Below, piece by piece: positions 1-6,625 of a stretch of DNA of 9,619 nt. The first letter of the stretch is position 1. Each line of letters begins with the position of its first letter. Below the pieces are notes generated by a model that was given only the letters and a program-made list of their open reading frames with translations, did not search any database and was not told the DNA's origin. The stretch is taken from the NCBI GenBank assembly GCA_027296205.1, contig JAPUJM010000061.1, positions 1 through 9,619 on the forward strand, written 5' to 3'. Source of the DNA: Actinomycetota bacterium. GTDB lineage: Bacteria > Actinomycetota > Acidimicrobiia > Spongiisociales > ZC4RG35. Both the position numbers and the translations under genes were made by a program.

Positions 1-60
1 GTCGGCCGTGTAGTCGCGGATGGCCCGCAACCTGATGATGAAGTCGTAGATGTCGGACAT
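1..60 (-). CDS. nitroreductase family protein, N-terminal fragment
   Basis: Only the first 20 codons are inside the window. The reading starts at the ATG at 60-58 and continues past base 1. The peptide begins MSDIYDFIIRLRAIRDY, which matches the usual start of FMN-dependent nitroreductases: a short helix followed by an R-x-R-x-[IV]-R-x-[FY] stretch whose arginines bind the FMN phosphate. A TAG stop lies in frame four codons upstream of the ATG, so no longer N-terminus is possible. No Shine-Dalgarno sequence is visible. The gene follows the thioesterase on the same strand with a 32-base gap, so the two may be cotranscribed. The substrate cannot be guessed from this fragment, and the family call rests on one short motif. 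Confidence 0.6.
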   Translation of the reverse strand, partial: MSDIYDFIIRLRAIRDYTAD

Positions 61-92
61 GGGCGAAGACTACGCCGGGATGATGTGGTGGG

Positions 93-539
93 TCAGGAGC
101 GCGTGTAGAGAATCATCTGTGTACAGCGGAAAAGCGCCAGCGTCTTGTCCGAGTGCTCGGCAGTCACCTCCACATCCCATACTTGGGTGGTGCGGCCACC
201 GTGCGCCAGGGTGGCTTCGGCAAGTATCGCTCCTTCGAGAGTTGTCCCCAGGAAGTTGGACTTCATCTCCATGGTGGTGAATCCCGTTCCGGCCTCGGGG
301 AGGTTGCCGAGGCATCCGTACCCTGCGGCGGTGTCGGCGAGGGCCACGACGCTTCCGGCGTGGAGGTACCCGTTGAGGGCGAGATGATGGGGGCCGATCT
401 CGCAGCGCATGCGGGCGATTCCCTCACCGATCTCCAGGATCTCGAGGCCCATGTGCCCGGGCAGCCTGCCGGCGCCGGCCTCCCCGAGGGCCTCGGTCAG
501 CAGGTCACGGTCGCGCGGGTACGTCGGGGTCTCGGGCAT
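93..539 (-). CDS. PaaI/YdiI-type hotdog-fold acyl-CoA thioesterase
   Basis: The 148-residue protein has the length and pattern of single-domain hotdog thioesterases, which hydrolyse acyl-CoA or aryl-CoA thioesters in the cytoplasm. The family core is visible at residues 56-72: N-G-Y-L-H60-A-G-S followed by the long hotdog helix with L-A-D69-T-A. The usual H-G-G motif reads H-A-G here, and the acidic residue of the helix is Asp69. A second conserved block, around residues 89-99 (T-M-E-M-K-S-N-F), corresponds to the strand that lines the acyl pocket. The start is the ATG at 539; there is no strong ribosome binding site, but a TAGGGT box lies 10 bases upstream. The next gene on this strand is the probable nitroreductase. 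The acyl-CoA substrate is unknown; a role in clearing aromatic CoA esters is possible but not shown. Confidence 0.85.
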   Translation of the reverse strand: MPETPTYPRDRDLLTEALGEAGAGRLPGHMGLEILEIGEGIARMRCEIGPHHLALNGYLHAGSVVALADTAAGYGCLGNLPEAGTGFTTMEMKSNFLGTTLEGAILAEATLAHGGRTTQVWDVEVTAEHSDKTLALFRCTQMILYTRS

Positions 540-549
540 TGAGGCAGCG

Positions 550-555
550 ACCCTA
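550..555 (-). promoter_or_regulatory. candidate -10 box for the thioesterase gene
   Basis: On the minus strand the hexamer TAGGGT fits the actinobacterial TANNNT -10 pattern and ends 10 bases before the thioesterase ATG. A TTGATC sequence lies upstream, but the 15-base spacing is shorter than usual. Transcription would start within a few bases of the ATG, giving a very short leader, which agrees with the lack of a ribosome binding site. The call rests on pattern only. Confidence 0.3.
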
Positions 556-591
556 CCCAGCCCGGTTGCGGATCAAGTGCCCGGGATCCGA

Positions 592-597
592 TAGGTT
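592..597 (+). promoter_or_regulatory. candidate -10 box for deoD
   Basis: TAGGTT fits the TANNNT pattern and lies in the 93-base gap between the divergent thioesterase and deoD genes. A TTGCGG at 566-571 could be a -35 element, but the 20-base spacer is long. The predicted transcript would begin near 604 and include the AGGAG ribosome binding site at 617-621. Confidence 0.3.
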
Positions 598-632
598 GTG
601 GCAGACCGAGACTCCCAGGAGCAATATTCGTC

Positions 633-1352
633 ATGCCCACCCCACACATCTCCGCCGAGAAGGGTGACTTCGCCCCCTCGATACTCCTGCCGGGCGACCC
701 GCTCAGAGCCAAGCACATCGCCGACAAATTCCTCGATGACGTCGAGCAGGTGAACGCCGTCCGCAACATGCTCGGCTACACGGGGACCTACTCGGGGATT
801 CCGGTCTCGGTGATGGGGACCGGCATGGGGATCCCCTCGGCTTCCATATACGTGACCGAGCTCATCACCGAGTTCGGAGTGGAGCGACTGATCAGGGTCG
901 GGTCGTGTGGCGGAATACTGTCTTCGGTCAAGATCCGCGATGTGGTGCTCGCCATTGGCGCGTGCACCGACTCCGGGGTAAATCGGACTCGTTACGGCGG
1001 CCATGACTTTGCTGCCACCGCCGACTTCTGGCTGCTGCACGCTGCGGCTACTGCGGCAGCAGCGAAGGGCATCGAGGTGAAGGTAGGAAACGTCCACTCC
1101 GCAGACCTCTTCTACAACCCCGATGACGGGGCCTTCGATCGCATGGAGGCGATGGGTGTTCTTGCTGTGGAAATGGAGGCCGCGGGTCTCTATGGCGTTG
1201 CTGCCGAGAAGGGTGGACGGGCGTTGACGATTGCAACGGTCTCTGATCACATCCGAACCGGTGAGGCCACCAGTGCCGACGAGCGTCAGGAAACCTTCGA
1301 CGAAATGGTGGAGATCGCCTTGGAGACGGTCAAGCTCGACGTGGAGCGGTAA
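633..1352 (+). CDS. deoD: purine-nucleoside phosphorylase, DeoD type
   Basis: This 239-residue protein is the hexameric trimer-of-dimers type of purine-nucleoside phosphorylase. It splits purine (deoxy)ribonucleosides with phosphate into the free base and (deoxy)ribose-1-phosphate in purine salvage. It aligns end to end with the E. coli enzyme as I remember it, at the same length. Phosphate-site residues are present: G21, R25, R44, R88 and S91. The neighbouring-subunit H5 is present, as are E180-M-E182 of the ribose site and the catalytic pair D205 and R218. The opening M-x-T-P-H-I and the R-V-G-S-C-G block at 88-93 are hallmarks. The ATG follows an AGGAG at 617-621 with 11 bases between. It is divergent from the thioesterase and converges on the Dabb gene with 32 bases between stops. 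Nothing is missing or truncated. Confidence 0.97.
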   Translation: MPTPHISAEKGDFAPSILLPGDPLRAKHIADKFLDDVEQVNAVRNMLGYTGTYSGIPVSVMGTGMGIPSASIYVTELITEFGVERLIRVGSCGGILSSVKIRDVVLAIGACTDSGVNRTRYGGHDFAATADFWLLHAAATAAAAKGIEVKVGNVHSADLFYNPDDGAFDRMEAMGVLAVEMEAAGLYGVAAEKGGRALTIATVSDHIRTGEATSADERQETFDEMVEIALETVKLDVER

Positions 1353-1384
1353 GACCACGACACCAAGTCGACCTCCGCAGATTC

Positions 1385-1687
1385 TTAGTCGACCAGGTAC
1401 TGAACCCGAATGGCCTCTTTGACGATCGGCTTGACGAGGTCTTCGACCAGCACCAGGTGGTCCGGGTGACTCTGGTACGCCCTCCAGTCCTCCTCTGAGT
1501 CGAAGTCGGCAACGAGGGCCAAATCCGGGTTGCCCTCGCTGATGGCAAGGTCCGCCCCGAACTCGTATCTACGGATGAAGCCCATCACCTCGGGCATGCG
1601 GGCCAGACCATCGGAGAGAGCCTGTTTCTGCTGTTTGGTGGCGTCGCCGGTGAATCGGAGCATCAGTATGTGACGGAAGGTGCCCAT
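1385..1687 (-). CDS. Dabb-domain (stress-responsive A/B barrel) protein
   Basis: A 100-residue protein that consists of one dimeric alpha/beta-barrel (Dabb) domain. Typical features are the first strand F-R-H-I-L-M-L-R-F (residues 4-12), a central helix with L-x-x-M-P (about 28-32), the strand L-A-L-V-A-D-F (56-62) and the signature W-R-A-Y-Q-S-H74-P-D-H77 near the C-terminus. Members of this family range from stress-induced proteins of unknown function to small cyclases and heme- or flavin-binding monooxygenase-like proteins, so no reaction can be assigned. The ATG at 1687 has no ribosome binding site. The gene stands alone, convergent with deoD and divergent from azlC across 41 bases. Confidence 0.85.
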   Translation of the reverse strand: MGTFRHILMLRFTGDATKQQKQALSDGLARMPEVMGFIRRYEFGADLAISEGNPDLALVADFDSEEDWRAYQSHPDHLVLVEDLVKPIVKEAIRVQYLVD

Positions 1688-1713
1688 GTCGGTCAGTTAA
1701 CCAGCAGGCGCCT

Positions 1714-1719
1714 TACCCT
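1714..1719 (+). promoter_or_regulatory. candidate -10 box for a leaderless azlC transcript
   Basis: TACCCT matches TANNNT, and nine bases separate it from the azlC ATG at 1729. There is no purine-rich ribosome binding site in front of that ATG. A transcript starting at or just before the ATG would be leaderless, which is common in Actinomycetota. No convincing -35 was seen. Confidence 0.3.
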
Positions 1720-1728
1720 GTTCCGCTC

Positions 1729-2409
1729 ATGTCGCTGGACCGCTCCATCATCAAGCAGGGCATCGTCGACGCCTTGCCGCTTTTTGTGCCGGCAGTCCCC
1801 TTCGCCTTCGTGATTGGCTTGGTGATCGTCGAGTCGGGAATCAGCCCCTTCGTCGGTTGGAGCAGTTCCTGGATCATCTATGGGGGAGCAGCCCAGCTGA
1901 CCCTCATATCTTTGCTCGGCTCGGGCGCTGCCGTGGCGGCCGCGATCACCGCCGCTCTCGTGGTCAACACAAGGCATCTGATGTATTCGGCCGCACTGGC
2001 CCCGGTCTTTCAGCAGCAACCCCGTTGGATGAGATGGTTCGGTCCCTATCTTCTCATCGACCAGCAGTTTGCCTTGTCGATGCTCCGTGCCGACGACGAT
2101 CCAAAGGCGTTTCGGACCTACTACCTGTCATCCGGCCTGGTCTTCTGGACGCTGTGGCAGATCACGTCGGCGGTGGGTCTCGTGGTCGGACCCGTAGTGC
2201 CGGCGGCTTGGAACCTCGAGTTCGCGGTTTCCATCCTGTTTCTTGGATTGATCGTCATGGGTATCGACAGGTACCCGAAGTTGATTGCTGCGCTGGTGGG
2301 AGCGGGGGTCACCTATCTGACAGCAGGTTTGCCCAATCGCGCCGGTCTTCTAGTGGGGGCCTTTGTCGGGATTCTGGCGGGCACCATGGCCGAAAGGCTC
2401 CGAGAATGA
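1729..2409 (+). CDS. azlC: AzlC family branched-chain amino-acid exporter, large subunit
   Basis: A 226-residue integral membrane protein with several hydrophobic segments (about 17-36, 46-66, 68-92, 132-157, 165-180, 184-200 and 203-220). Family signatures are present: G11-x-x-D-A-L-P near the N-terminus, Y51-G-G-A-A-Q-L, and the strongly conserved N80-T-R-H-L-M-Y-S-A stretch, followed by D111-Q-Q-F-A. AzlC proteins pair with a small AzlD subunit (BrnFE in Corynebacterium) to export leucine, isoleucine, valine or analogues such as azaleucine across the cytoplasmic membrane. The stop overlaps the azlD start by four bases (ATGA), a sign of translational coupling. The substrate here is inferred from the family. 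Confidence 0.93.
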   Translation: MSLDRSIIKQGIVDALPLFVPAVPFAFVIGLVIVESGISPFVGWSSSWIIYGGAAQLTLISLLGSGAAVAAAITAALVVNTRHLMYSAALAPVFQQQPRWMRWFGPYLLIDQQFALSMLRADDDPKAFRTYYLSSGLVFWTLWQITSAVGLVVGPVVPAAWNLEFAVSILFLGLIVMGIDRYPKLIAALVGAGVTYLTAGLPNRAGLLVGAFVGILAGTMAERLRE

Positions 2410-2714
2410 CCGACTTCCTGGCCATCGTCGCCGTCGGTATCGGGACTTATCTGAGTCGGGGAATATTCATCCTTGCCCTCGCCAACAAGAGGATCCCCGA
2501 TCCTGTCCTGGTTGCGCTTCAGTTCGTAGCGCCGGCGGTGCTCGGTGCGTTGATCGTTGCGCTGTTGATCGACAGTGACGGAAACGTTGCCATCGGAATT
2601 CCCGAGCTCTCAGCCTTCTTGGTTGGTGGCGCTGTCGCCTATAAGACCCGGAGCCACATCTTCACCCTGATCGCAGGGATGGGTGTCTTCTGGTTGGTTC
2701 GGGCTCTGATATGA
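2406..2714 (+). CDS. azlD: AzlD family branched-chain amino-acid exporter, small subunit
   Basis: The start is the ATG at 2406, inside the azlC stop (ATGA overlap); this start gives 102 residues, the normal AzlD length. The frame stays open upstream through azlC, but a longer start would not fit the family. Hydrophobic segments lie at about 3-26, 34-56, 62-79 and 84-101. Family features are G-T-Y-L-S-R-G-I-F near the N-terminus, V41-A-P-A-V-L-G-A-L in the second segment and the closing G-M-G-V-F-W-L-V-R. The protein forms the exporter with AzlC. No clear terminator follows; a GGCC-CGAA-GGCC mini-hairpin at 2718-2729 has only four base pairs. Confidence 0.92.
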   Translation: MTDFLAIVAVGIGTYLSRGIFILALANKRIPDPVLVALQFVAPAVLGALIVALLIDSDGNVAIGIPELSAFLVGGAVAYKTRSHIFTLIAGMGVFWLVRALI

Positions 2715-2759
2715 GAAGGGGCCCGAAGGCCACTCCTCACTCTGTCCGCTTGGCCCGTC

Positions 2760-2873
2760 TCAGCCGAATAGGTCTGCGATGAATCCGGTCTGGTTAGCGA
2801 TGATCAACACCGTGAGGATCCACATCATGGGGTGGATGTCGCTGAAGATCTGGGCCGGTGAGCTCCATTTCAC
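2760..2873 (-). CDS. possible 37-residue membrane peptide downstream of nrdJ
   Basis: Reading from a GTG at 2873 gives a 37-residue peptide. It has a polar N-terminal part and one hydrophobic segment (residues about 17-31, P-M-M-W-I-L-T-V-L-I-I-A) that could cross the membrane. The GTG lies five bases after TAGTCT (2884-2879 on the minus strand), the position expected for a leaderless transcript. A longer ORF reading from an ATG at 2948 also exists, but its extra N-terminal residues look random and rich in charged residues. I do not recognise a family. The gene is on the nrdJ strand, about 90 bases past the nrdJ stop. It may be real or chance; conservation would decide. Confidence 0.3.
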   Translation of the reverse strand: MKWSSPAQIFSDIHPMMWILTVLIIANQTGFIADLFG

Positions 2874-2878
2874 CTTCC

Positions 2879-2884
2879 AGACTA
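2879..2884 (-). promoter_or_regulatory. candidate -10 box before the small membrane ORF
   Basis: TAGTCT on the minus strand fits TANNNT, with five bases (GGAAG) to the GTG at 2873. No -35 match is visible at 17-18 bases. It supports the small ORF only weakly, since such hexamers are frequent by chance. Confidence 0.22.
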
Positions 2885-2916
2885 GGCATTTGGCGACCTG
2901 GCGAGCTGAAGGGCCC

Positions 2917-2937
2917 CGCATCCGATTTCCGCATGCG
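2917..2937 (-). terminator. weak hairpin downstream of nrdJ
   Basis: Arms CGCATCCG and CGCATGCG pair at seven of eight positions around a five-base loop, 26 bases past the nrdJ stop. There is no run of T after it on the minus strand, so intrinsic termination is uncertain; it may only protect the mRNA end. Confidence 0.22.
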
Positions 2938-2963
2938 TTGTGCTCCAACCCGACGAGGCCGAG

Positions 2964-5900
2964 TTAGCTACAGCCGGTGGTGTCTCCACAGGTGAGGCAG
3001 ACGTAGCAATTCCCGTTGCGAATCGTCATATGCCCACAGTTGGAGCAAACGGGTGCGTCACCCATGTTCTCTGACAGCACCATGTCGGTTGTTGCGGCGT
3101 GATCCTCAGTGGCCACCGCGGCGACAACCTTCTCCACAACTGGCTCTGGCACTGATCCGTTGAGAGCGACGACGAACTCGGCTGCCCGTCGCAGCGCATC
3201 AACATCCCCTTCGGCCACCGCATCGCTCAGATCGAGCTGAAGTCCCGCGTCGACTGCCAGGCCCTTCGGCGGCGCGGCCAGATCACCCTCACGGTCGGGT
3301 GGCACCTGGGCGAGCTCGTCTCGCTTCAAGTACTCGACGCCGAGCGCCCGGAACACGTAGTCGATGATCGAGTTGGCCAGCTTGATGTTCTCGTGACCTT
3401 CGACAATCCCTCGGGGCTCGAACGTCTGGAAAGTGAAAGTGTCGACGAACTCCTCCAAGGGCACTCCGTACTGGAGACCCTTGGAAACAGCTATGGCGAA
3501 ACAACTGAGGATGCCTTTCAACGTTGCGCCCTCTTTGGCCAGATCGATGAAGATCTCGCCCAGAGTCCCGTCCTCGTACTCACCGGTGCGCAGGTAGACC
3601 TTGTGACCTCCCACCCGGGCTTCTTGCAGATATCCGGCACGACGGGCCGGGAGCAGGAACCGAGGCGGCGGCATTCCCTGGGCATACGCCTGACTTGGCG
3701 AGGTTCCAGCTGGGAGATTTCCCCAGTGGATCGCCTTCTCCTGTTCGACGGCAGCAGTGATCCCGACAACCTCCTCATTGTTCTCCTCACCTTCGTCGGC
3801 GGTCGAGTTGAGGGGCTGCACCGCCTTCGATCCGTCCCGGTAGAGAGCCATGGCCTTGAGACCCCACTCCCACGAGAGGTGATATGCCTCCTCGATGGTT
3901 TCGGTGTCGACCTCGTTGGGCATGTTGATCGTCTTCGAGATCGCTCCCGAGATGAACGGTTGAGCCGCCGCCATCATCTTGATGTGGCCGTTGTGGTGAA
4001 TGAACCGCCGGCCGTACTTCCCGTTCTTGTTGGCTGTGTCGAAGACCCCGAGATGCTCGTCTCTGATGTGGGGAGCGTCCTCAATGGTCTGGCGACCACA
4101 GACATGGTCGTTGGCTCTTGCGATCTGCTCTTTGGTGAATCCGAGCGCCTTGAGTAGGTCGAAGTTCCACGAGGTGTATTCGTCGACACCGAACCCGAGT
4201 CGTTGCAACGTGGCTTCGCCAAAGGTGAAGACGTTGAACGCGTGTTTCAAGTCGAAGACCCCGGGAAGGGTTGCCTCCAGCTTGGCCAGGTCGTCGCTGT
4301 CGAAGCCCTTCTCGGCCAACGTCAGCTTGTTGATGTGGGGGGCGCCCTCCATGGAGTTGGTCCCCACGATGTACCGCACCACATCGTTGATCTCGTCGGA
4401 GTTGTAGCCGAGGCTGGCCAGTGCCGGCGCTACCGACTGGTTGACGATCTTGAAGTAGCCGCCGCCGGCCAACTTCTTAAACTTGACCAGGGCGAAGTCG
4501 GGCTCGACACCGGTGGTGTCGCAATCCATTAGAAGCCCGATTGTTCCAGTAGGTGCCAGGCAACTGGACTGTGCGTTGCGATAGCCGGTCTCCTCGCCAC
4601 GTTCGAGAGCGAGGTCCCATGACTGGCGGGCCGCGGTCACCAGATCGTCCGGGCACAGTTCTGCATCGATGCCCATCACCCTGGTGGTGACACCGTCGAA
4701 GTCGTCGCTGTCATAGGCAGCCACTCGATGGTTGCGAATGACCCGGAGCATCGCCTCCCGGTTCTCCTCAAAGCGAGGGAACGGTCCCACAACCCCCGCC
4801 ATCTCGGCCGATGTTGCGTAGGAGTGCCCGGTGAGGATGGCGGTCATCGCGCCGGCGATGGCCCTGCCCTCATCGGAGTCATACGCGATGCCCTGACGCA
4901 TCAGCAGCGACCCGAGGTTGGCGTAGCCAAGGCCAAGTGTCCGATAGTCATAGGAGCCTTGGGCGATTTCCTTCGAGGGGAAGTGAGCCATCGCCACCGA
5001 GATCTCCAAGACGATGGTCCAGATGCGGATGGCATGCTTGTAGGCCTCGATGTCGAACTCGCCGCTCTCGTCGTCGTAGAACCTGACGAGATTGATCGAC
5101 GCCAGGTTGCAGGCGGTGTCGTCCAGAAAAACGTATTCCGCACACGGGTTAGATGCCCGAATTCGCCCACCCGCCGGGCTGGTGTGCCACTCGTTGATTG
5201 TGGAGTCGAACTGGAGACCGGGGTCCGCACAGGCCCACGCAGCCTCGGCTATGCGAGACCACAGATCGCGTGCCTTGATCGTCTTGCGGACCGAACCGTC
5301 GAGTCGATTGATCAGGTCCCAGTCATCGTCTTGCTCCACGGCCTTGACGAAGTCGTTGCTGATCCGGACCGAGTTGTTGGAGTTCTGCCCGGAGACAGTG
5401 GCATAAGCCTCACCATTGAAATCTGCAGGGAAGCCACCGTGGTTGATGAGGAGCTTGGCCTTCTCCTCCTCGACCCTCTTCCAGTCGATGAAGGTCTCGA
5501 TGTCGGGATGGTCGACGTCGAGAATGACCATTTTGGCCGCGCGACGGGTGGTGCCACCCGACTTGATCGCTCCGGCGGCGCGGTCACCGATCTTGAGGAA
5601 GGACATGACACCGGATGACTTGCCACCACCCGAGAGTTGTTCGTTCTCACCCCGGATGAAGGAGAAGTTGGATCCGGCGCCGGAGCCGAACTTGAAGATG
5701 CGAGCCTCACGCACCCACAGATCCATGATTCCACCCGGGTTGACCAGGTCATCGCTGACGCTGAGTATGTAGCAGGCGTGAGGAGTGGGTCTGCTGTAGG
5801 AGTCAGGGGAGGATATGAGTTCCTCGGTCTGGTCATCGACGTACCACAGTCCTTGGGGTGGGCCGGTGAGCCCGTAGGCCCAGTTGAGGCCGGTGTTGAA

Positions 5901-6332
5901 CCATTGCGGTGAGTTGGGAGCGGCCATCTGGTTGGCGAGCATGTAGCGAAGCTCGTCCTCGAAGGCCTCGGCATCATCAGCGGATGCGAAGTAGCCATCC
6001 TTCTCGCCCCAGTGCCGCCATGTGCCGGCGAGACGATTGAAGACCTGCTTGGCGGAGTGCTCCGCTCCGGTCAGCGGCCGGCCTTCGTCGTCGAAGAGTT
6101 GGTTTCCGTTCTCGTCGTACTGAGGGACTCCGGCCTTGCGAAAGTACTTGGACACCATGATGTCCAGGGCGACCTGGCTCCACTGAGACGGGATCTCGGC
6201 ATCGGTCATCTCGAAGACCACTGAGCCGTCGGGGTTGGTGATCCGGGAGTCTCGAGTCGACCAATCCAGTTGGTCGTACGGGTCGTTACCGGCCTCGGTG
6301 AAGTGACGGGTTATCCGTAGGCCTTCGCTCAT
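2964..6332 (-). CDS. nrdJ: vitamin B12-dependent class II ribonucleoside-diphosphate reductase
   Basis: This 1122-residue enzyme makes deoxyribonucleotides using adenosylcobalamin as radical source, so it works with or without oxygen and needs no NrdB subunit. Active-site residues are clear: redox cysteine C187 (H-A-C-Y-I-L-S), the block N395-P-C397-A-E399 with the thiyl-radical cysteine and its Asn/Glu partners, and the second redox cysteine C408 (A-C-N-L-A-S-I-N-L). L592-A-P-T-G-T-I is the substrate phosphate loop. Residues about 900-1001 form a TSCPD-type domain. A low-complexity linker (about 1010-1090) leads to a cysteine-rich tail with C1096, C1099, C1109, C1112, C1115 and C1121, ending T-G-C-S, typical of actinobacterial NrdJ and probably both zinc-binding and redox-active. 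No ATP-cone is recognisable at the N-terminus. The ATG follows GGAGGAGG with good spacing. Tandem NrdR-like boxes lie about 70-120 bases upstream. Confidence 0.96.
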   Translation of the reverse strand: MSEGLRITRHFTEAGNDPYDQLDWSTRDSRITNPDGSVVFEMTDAEIPSQWSQVALDIMVSKYFRKAGVPQYDENGNQLFDDEGRPLTGAEHSAKQVFNRLAGTWRHWGEKDGYFASADDAEAFEDELRYMLANQMAAPNSPQWFNTGLNWAYGLTGPPQGLWYVDDQTEELISSPDSYSRPTPHACYILSVSDDLVNPGGIMDLWVREARIFKFGSGAGSNFSFIRGENEQLSGGGKSSGVMSFLKIGDRAAGAIKSGGTTRRAAKMVILDVDHPDIETFIDWKRVEEEKAKLLINHGGFPADFNGEAYATVSGQNSNNSVRISNDFVKAVEQDDDWDLINRLDGSVRKTIKARDLWSRIAEAAWACADPGLQFDSTINEWHTSPAGGRIRASNPCAEYVFLDDTACNLASINLVRFYDDESGEFDIEAYKHAIRIWTIVLEISVAMAHFPSKEIAQGSYDYRTLGLGYANLGSLLMRQGIAYDSDEGRAIAGAMTAILTGHSYATSAEMAGVVGPFPRFEENREAMLRVIRNHRVAAYDSDDFDGVTTRVMGIDAELCPDDLVTAARQSWDLALERGEETGYRNAQSSCLAPTGTIGLLMDCDTTGVEPDFALVKFKKLAGGGYFKIVNQSVAPALASLGYNSDEINDVVRYIVGTNSMEGAPHINKLTLAEKGFDSDDLAKLEATLPGVFDLKHAFNVFTFGEATLQRLGFGVDEYTSWNFDLLKALGFTKEQIARANDHVCGRQTIEDAPHIRDEHLGVFDTANKNGKYGRRFIHHNGHIKMMAAAQPFISGAISKTINMPNEVDTETIEEAYHLSWEWGLKAMALYRDGSKAVQPLNSTADEGEENNEEVVGITAAVEQEKAIHWGNLPAGTSPSQAYAQGMPPPRFLLPARRAGYLQEARVGGHKVYLRTGEYEDGTLGEIFIDLAKEGATLKGILSCFAIAVSKGLQYGVPLEEFVDTFTFQTFEPRGIVEGHENIKLANSIIDYVFRALGVEYLKRDELAQVPPDREGDLAAPPKGLAVDAGLQLDLSDAVAEGDVDALRRAAEFVVALNGSVPEPVVEKVVAAVATEDHAATTDMVLSENMGDAPVCSNCGHMTIRNGNCYVCLTCGDTTGCS

Positions 6333-6402
6333 TGATTGTGCCTCCTCCGCACTTCTCTTGTCCCGGCTCGAAGGCCGAAAACGTCTTCATTCATAGCTCC
6401 CA

Positions 6403-6418
6403 CCACTAGATGTTGTGG
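6403..6418 (-). promoter_or_regulatory. NrdR box 1 (ATG-proximal)
   Basis: The plus-strand sequence CCACTAGATGTTGTGG fits the NrdR consensus acaCwAtATaTwGtgt at the key positions: C4, w5, A6, A8, T9, T11, w12, G13, T14 and G15. It lies within a near-perfect inverted repeat CACCAC-N8-GTGGTG (6401-6420). NrdR is the ATP/dATP-sensing repressor of ribonucleotide reductase genes. Confidence 0.75.
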
Positions 6419-6433
6419 TGTGCGGGGAAGTGT

Positions 6434-6449
6434 CCACTACATCTGGTAT
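6434..6449 (-). promoter_or_regulatory. NrdR box 2 (ATG-distal)
   Basis: CCACTACATCTGGTAT keeps C4, w5, A6, A8, T9, T11, G13 and T14 of the NrdR consensus. Its start is exactly 31 bp from that of box 1, leaving a 15-bp linker. Paired boxes spaced by about three helical turns are the established arrangement for NrdR repression, so the spacing strengthens a match that is weaker on its own. Confidence 0.65.
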
Positions 6450-6461
6450 GGACTCCAACAC

Positions 6462-6471
6462 TGTAATTACA
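6462..6471. repeat. 10-bp perfect palindrome in the nrdJ upstream region
   Basis: TGTAATTACA is its own reverse complement and sits 12 bp beyond NrdR box 2 in an otherwise GC-rich area. It does not fit the NrdR consensus. It could be an operator for another regulator or part of the promoter; no regulator is named. Confidence 0.35.
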
Positions 6472-6546
6472 CACTTGCAACTCGTCAAGAACCCGAGTCA
6501 TCCCCGGCCCGTGGTGGGTGCCCTGACATCCAAGACGGTCATTTAA

Positions 6547-6586
6547 TCGGGGAAGTGAACGCCGAAACGGGCGCTCGGGGAAGTGA
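6547..6586. repeat. 12-bp direct repeat, two copies 28 bp apart
   Basis: TCGGGGAAGTGA occurs at 6547-6558 and 6575-6586. Ten bases of it (CGGGGAAGTG) recur at 6423-6432, inside the linker between the two NrdR boxes. After both copies a short inverted repeat ends in GGGCGC. The role is unknown. Confidence 0.6.
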
Positions 6587-6587
6587 C

Positions 6588-6625
6588 GGCACCCTATATG
6601 GGCGCCACGGCCTCGGCTAGCCGTG
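6588..6625 (-). terminator. two adjacent hairpins downstream of yczE
   Basis: One hairpin (6588-6606) pairs GGCACCC with GGGCGCC, with one mismatch, around TATAT. The next (6606-6625) pairs CACGGC with GCCGTG around an eight-base loop. They lie 65-100 bases past the yczE stop. No T run follows on the minus strand, so a terminator role is only possible. Confidence 0.22.

Noticed and set aside
573..1358. 261-residue frame on the minus strand over deoD
   Set aside because: deoD matches its family along the full length; the opposite frame has random-like composition.
1857..2714. 285-residue frame spanning azlC and azlD
   Set aside because: Only its last 102 residues look like a protein family (AzlD); the rest is an out-of-frame reading of azlC.
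6336..6620. 94-residue plus-strand frame in the nrdJ upstream region
   Set aside because: It runs through the NrdR boxes and repeats, has no ribosome binding site and no family-like pattern.
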